In this document: one piece after another, positions 60,572-64,000 of the stretch
Position numbering within the stretch: position 1 is the stretch's first letter
Layout: the number at the start of each line of letters is the position of its first letter
NCBI GenBank assembly: GCA_961205875.1
Contig: OY540821.1
Coordinates: forward strand, 14,074,001 to 14,138,000
Length of the DNA stretch: 64,000 nucleotides
Origin: Sialis fuliginosa
Taxonomy: Eukaryota > Arthropoda > Insecta > Megaloptera > Sialidae
Direction of reading: 5' to 3'
Notes under the pieces: model-generated
Databases searched by the model: none
What the model was told of the DNA's origin: nothing
Seen by the model: only the letters and a program-made list of their open reading frames with translations
Position numbers and translations under genes: made by a program

Positions 60572-61556
60572 TACAAACAATTCGGTCGAATCATTTTTTT
60601 AATTTAAATTGTCGACAGTACCTATTAATGTTAATTACAGTCTGACGTCTAGAAGTTGATAATTACTATAACTGTTAAACATCAGCGCACGCTAGATCTT
60701 GTGTCGCAATGCTATTTGGTGATCGGAGTTTGATAATACGTAGATAATATTTATGTAGTGAATAATTAATAAAATGAAAATAACGATGGTCCAGATGGCT
60801 CTAAACATATCTTCAGGCATTTTGCTCGGGTTATTTAAGATCTAGTGAAATTTTAGATGAGGTTTAGATTGTATTTATAGTCAAATAAAGTAAAAGTGGC
60901 TGATAAATATAATGATCTGGGTTGATGGACTTAAGTTACATTTTAGGCAGTGGCATAATTGGAAACTCTGCAGATCTGATCAAATTTTCATAATTTTAAA
61001 CACTAACTAAAAGTGAAATAATTTGAGCAAGGCGTAATACAGTCAAAAAAACACAAATAGATATTCTCAAAAAGACCCTCCCCCAAATATATCTTATTAT
61101 ATAAAATACAAGTAGTTCAACTTATAGAGGTTCAACTACACCGATATTTAACAATCGCAACACATAACAACCAGATTAAAATTATTCACCATAAAATAAT
61201 GTTTTAGTTAAATTATAATATATAATTTAAACGGATGCATGACTTTGTGTGTGTTTATGAGAAAGACAGAGAAAGGGATAGTTGGGTTTAGCTATTGCGG
61301 GCAGTAATAACTACTGGACTTTGGTATGTACTTCCTTCAGCAGCTAGAACTCATATAAACTACCTTGTTTTGTGTTCTCTTGAGTTATATCAGAGACAAA
61401 ATCTTCTGTAATAAATTTTATCAAGAAGGTACCACTGAACTCAGTTTTGAATATTAATTTTGAATGAAATTATATAATATTTATAATAATATAAGCATAT
61501 TTAATTATATTTAAGCCACATGTTACTACAGATTGATTACTTTTGATTATTATAAC
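60572..61556. other. AT-rich stretch without recognised gene
   Basis: I see no gene or repeat boundary here. Confidence 0.4.
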
Positions 61557-61742
61557 ATGGATTATTAAATAACAATCAACACAGTAACTACCAAAAAAAC
61601 TTTGAGGTGCATTTGGGGTTCAAATTTTGAGTGTTTTTCACCCCTTAAATGGATTATTAAATAACAATCAACACAGTAACTACCAAAAAGACTTTGAGGT
61701 GCATTTGGGGTTCAAATTTTGAGAGTGTTTTTCACCCCTTAA
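61557..61742 (+). repeat. Tandem duplication, unit 92-94 bp, at the family J boundary
   Basis: Copy 1 is 61557-61648 and copy 2 is 61649-61742. Each starts ATGGATTATTAAATAACAAT and ends TTTTTCACCCCTTAA. They differ by one substitution (AAAAAAAC to AAAAAGAC) and a 2-bp GA insertion. The right part of the unit is family J sequence, so the duplication includes an element boundary. Confidence 0.95.
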
Positions 61743-62140
61743 ATGGCTGTTTAGGCACGTACAAATAATAAATGTCTCTTAGGTTCAATTGAACTACAAA
61801 TGTACCAAGTCTTATCAAAATTAGTGAGATAATACTCGCAATGTTCACTTTTTAGACGAAAAATGTTACAACATTTCGAATATTTCCAAAATCCCTAATC
61901 TGATTAGCACCACTGAGACAAATATTTTCCTTAAAAATAATTTAGATCGGTGCATTTTTACAGTAGTTATCGTGAACGAAAGAAAATTCTACATCCGCAT
62001 AGACGCACAGACACACGCACAGCCGCCATGCGAAAATTTTCTTTAAGTTTTGAAGTTAGTACAATCAGAATCCGTCATTTTCTCGGACACGATTTTTCGA
62101 TGGTATTACAATACTTCCATTTCTTTCAGAACATGGAAGT
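61743..62140 (+). mobile_element. Family J element, 3' part
   Basis: From ATGGCTGTTTAGGCACGTAC to TTTCTTTCAGAACATGGAAG it follows 54515-54941 closely. A short deletion removes the AAATCAATAGGTCTGGAGTA segment. The left end of the family is not seen here. A 76-codon frame at its end starts with TTG and is not a gene. Confidence 0.8.
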
Positions 62141-62600
62141 AAAATATGCCGTTCAAATATACAAACTACTACCTTCATAAAACGAAAAATCCTGATAAGT
62201 AATAGAAATTACCGTAAATTTATCATTTTCCTGAAAGTGCTCCTCTAATCAAATTCCGGAGTACAAGGTAATTGCATCTAAAAATTTTAACTCACTAATT
62301 GTAAGATGAAACCACTGAGCTACTGATAAATGTTAAAATCCACTTTCCACGAAACGTAATTTGTAAATCTATGAAATAAATAAATTATAATCAAAAATTG
62401 ATTCATTACTATTCGATAACTAATTTCAGTTCTAGTATGTTATTTACTGAACTGAATAATTTTCTTTACCTCCTCCGCATACAAATCTGCATATAAATAC
62501 CGTAAAGCTGCAGACAGTTTGATTACCAATTATATATTTATTTGCATTCAAGAATTTTCAGAACCCTTCAAGCATACCTACGTATGTTGATACATACATA
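62141..62600. other. AT-rich stretch without recognised gene
   Basis: Nothing recognisable was seen here. Confidence 0.4.
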
Positions 62601-62632
62601 TCAGCTATGTACTAAATATAGTACATAGCTGA
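62601..62632. repeat. Perfect 14-bp hairpin with 4-nt loop
   Basis: TCAGCTATGTACTA, AATA, TAGTACATAGCTGA. Every stem position pairs. No U-rich terminator context applies in a eukaryote, and its role is unknown. Confidence 0.9.
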
Positions 62633-62694
62633 CAATTCATGTTAATAATATTGTGTTGTTTTAAACAAAATTATATTTATTGCAAAAGAGCGCG

Positions 62695-62836
62695 CTGACG
62701 CCAAACTTTTTTCCGACTTAATTTACTATTATCGTTACTGTTTATTCCTTAATCGGATAAGTGGTTCTCGAGTTATAAACGCACTAACGGACAGACATAC
62801 AGACAGACAGAGAGACGTTGAGCTTTATATATATTA
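62695..62836 (+). repeat. Family E dispersed repeat, copy 2
   Basis: It shares TTTACTATTATCGTTACTG, TCGGATAAGTGGTTCTCGAG, ACTAACGGACAGACATACAG and CTTTATATATATTAA with 19445-19634. The tail holds extra ACAGACAGACAGAGAGACG units. Confidence 0.65.
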
Positions 62837-63489
62837 AACAAATAAAACAAGAATTTCTTGGCCTAAGTCCACGTTTCTACCATTAAAGGTGCTTGAGATG
62901 TAGCTTTAATGTTACCTTTATTTTAAAAAATATATAAAAATTATTTTCATTTAGATTTTTTAATAAATATTACCTTTATGTTTTTGAGTTTATTGTTTTT
63001 TTTTATTATTTAATCAAGTTGATTTTTATTAAGTCTAAAGAGAAAAATTCAAATAAATAAGTTTTAATTATTGACGTAAAAGTAGCGTGATATTTTAGTC
63101 CTGATATGAGTATATAATTTCAAAAACCTTCCTTGGCCATTCTTAACGGCTGAATACATAAATAATAAACAGAAGGCATGGCAGTTTATGACATGTTACG
63201 TAAAGTCGGCTCTGGAAAACGGGCCTTGCTACTAATTAATTGATGGAAAACATAAATGTTCCATTTCGGTCGGTATAAATGCTAACTAAATAATTTTATG
63301 AACCTTTTAATCGTAAGTCTTTGTGTGTTTTATCATACATATAGGTATATTGTTGATGTAGTATTTTCAGACATTTGAGGCTTTGGTGATCATCTCTAAA
63401 TATCATTTAATATGAAAGTAATATACGTTCTTCATTTAGTTATTAAAAAGTAGGTTCTCTTGGTACTCGTAAAACTTGTTACATATCTT
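62837..63489. other. AT-rich stretch without recognised gene
   Basis: I see no gene or bounded repeat here. Confidence 0.4.
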
Positions 63490-63660
63490 CTATACTATAC
63501 ATAGTATAAAACAAAGTCCCTCGCCGCGTCTGTCTGTCTGTGCACGATTTTCTCAGTAACTACTGAACGGATTTTATTCCGGTTTTCACTTATGGATACA
63601 GTGTTTCACGAGGAAGGTTTAAGTGTATAATATGTGTGTATTTCTATATGTGTGTTATCT
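63490..63660 (+). mobile_element. Possible Helitron-type 5' fragment
   Basis: It begins CTATACTATACATAGTATAA, containing a perfect 8-bp inverted repeat (TATACTAT/ATAGTATA, 63491-63508), then AACAAAGTCCCTCGCCGCGT, a CTGTCTGTCTG tract, ACTACTGAACGGATTTTATT and CACGAGGAAGGTTTAAGTGT. I remember 'TATACTA..ATAGTATAAAACAAAGTC ... GAACGGATTTT' as the beginning of common insect repeats with Helitron-like features. The family name is from memory and not certain. Confidence 0.4.
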
Positions 63661-63683
63661 TCACGTGTAACTAAATGATTCTA

Positions 63684-64000
63684 AGTCTTATTTTCTTGTA
63701 TTTTAGTCGATATTTGTATGACAAGTTGAAGTTCACTACAGGAAATTTCACTAAAAAATTTATAATTTTTGATTTCGTTAAAAGTATGTTTATTGTATAG
63801 AAAATGACGCGAAAAGTTGACTGTTTCAAACCGCAGGTCTGTATCTCAAACCGTTCTCGAGATATAACCTCTCAAAGTTTTAGTTTTTTCAAATTTTTGG
63901 AGAAAAAAGGCCATAACATTTGAATGTGTGGTCGGAATTGATTTTAGTTGACGGATTTGAAATCAGCGTGTCAAAATCTATATAATGACATGTATAATAC
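63684..64000. mobile_element. Long snap-back palindrome element, copy 3 (cut by window edge)
   Basis: From GTCTTATTTTCTTGTATTTT to the last base this follows the left arm of copy 1 from about 11922 to about 12238. The outer part of the arm (ATTTAATATTAATTTAGACG and beyond to CAGTGGCG) is missing. By alignment with copy 1, the palindrome centre should lie about 50 bp beyond the window, so the second arm is expected there but cannot be seen. Confidence 0.85.

Overview
This is an AT-rich stretch of eukaryotic nuclear DNA, roughly a quarter G+C by eye, almost certainly from an insect. I recognise no intact protein-coding gene, no rRNA or tRNA gene and no CRISPR array. Most open frames are short, often lack an ATG, and lie in AT-rich sequence or inside repeats. 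An insect source is suggested by a short degenerate CCTAA (TTAGG-type) telomere-like run and by many degraded transposable elements with hAT-, Tc1/mariner- and Helitron-like ends. It is also suggested by a dispersed family with a 'GGCCAAGTGCG ... GGGTTCCGTA' head and a GACAGACAGACGGAT-rich tail, which I recall mainly from moths and butterflies. Lepidoptera is my best guess; another insect order with a low-GC genome is possible.

The main structural feature is a family of very long snap-back palindromes. There are two nearly complete copies, centred near 12292 and 35042, and one half-copy running off the right edge from 63684. Each copy is two inverted arms of about 420-570 bp with no spacer, and intact ends begin CAGTGGCGAA. 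A transcript across one would fold into a long double-stranded RNA hairpin.

From left to right: 1-9.4 kb holds a complete 760-bp hAT-type element (2670-3429), a reversed fragment of family C, a reversed tail of family D, foldback family B, and a short coding-like frame at 9163-9369. At 11-20 kb are palindrome copy 1, a splice-flanked GC island, a Helitron-like 3' end (16995), and copies of families G, J, L, C and E. At 22-32 kb are families A, D and J plus GC-richer islands. At 33-36 kb are a small hairpin and palindrome copy 2. At 42-48 kb is a cluster of inverted-repeat elements, including a clear hAT element with an 8-bp target duplication (45843-46261). At 50-56 kb are a 51-bp tandem repeat, a 200-bp inverted-repeat element, a splice-flanked candidate exon (52979-53147), the longest copy of family J and a 290-bp element with 71-bp inverted ends. 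At 58-64 kb are families A, J and E, a mariner-like element with a 15-G run, and palindrome copy 3 beside a Helitron-like fragment.

Three short segments look more like coding exons than their surroundings: 1745-1949 on the minus strand, and 9163-9369 and 52979-53147 on the plus strand. They may be exons of unknown genes, or exon debris. The rest is AT-rich sequence in which I see no gene.
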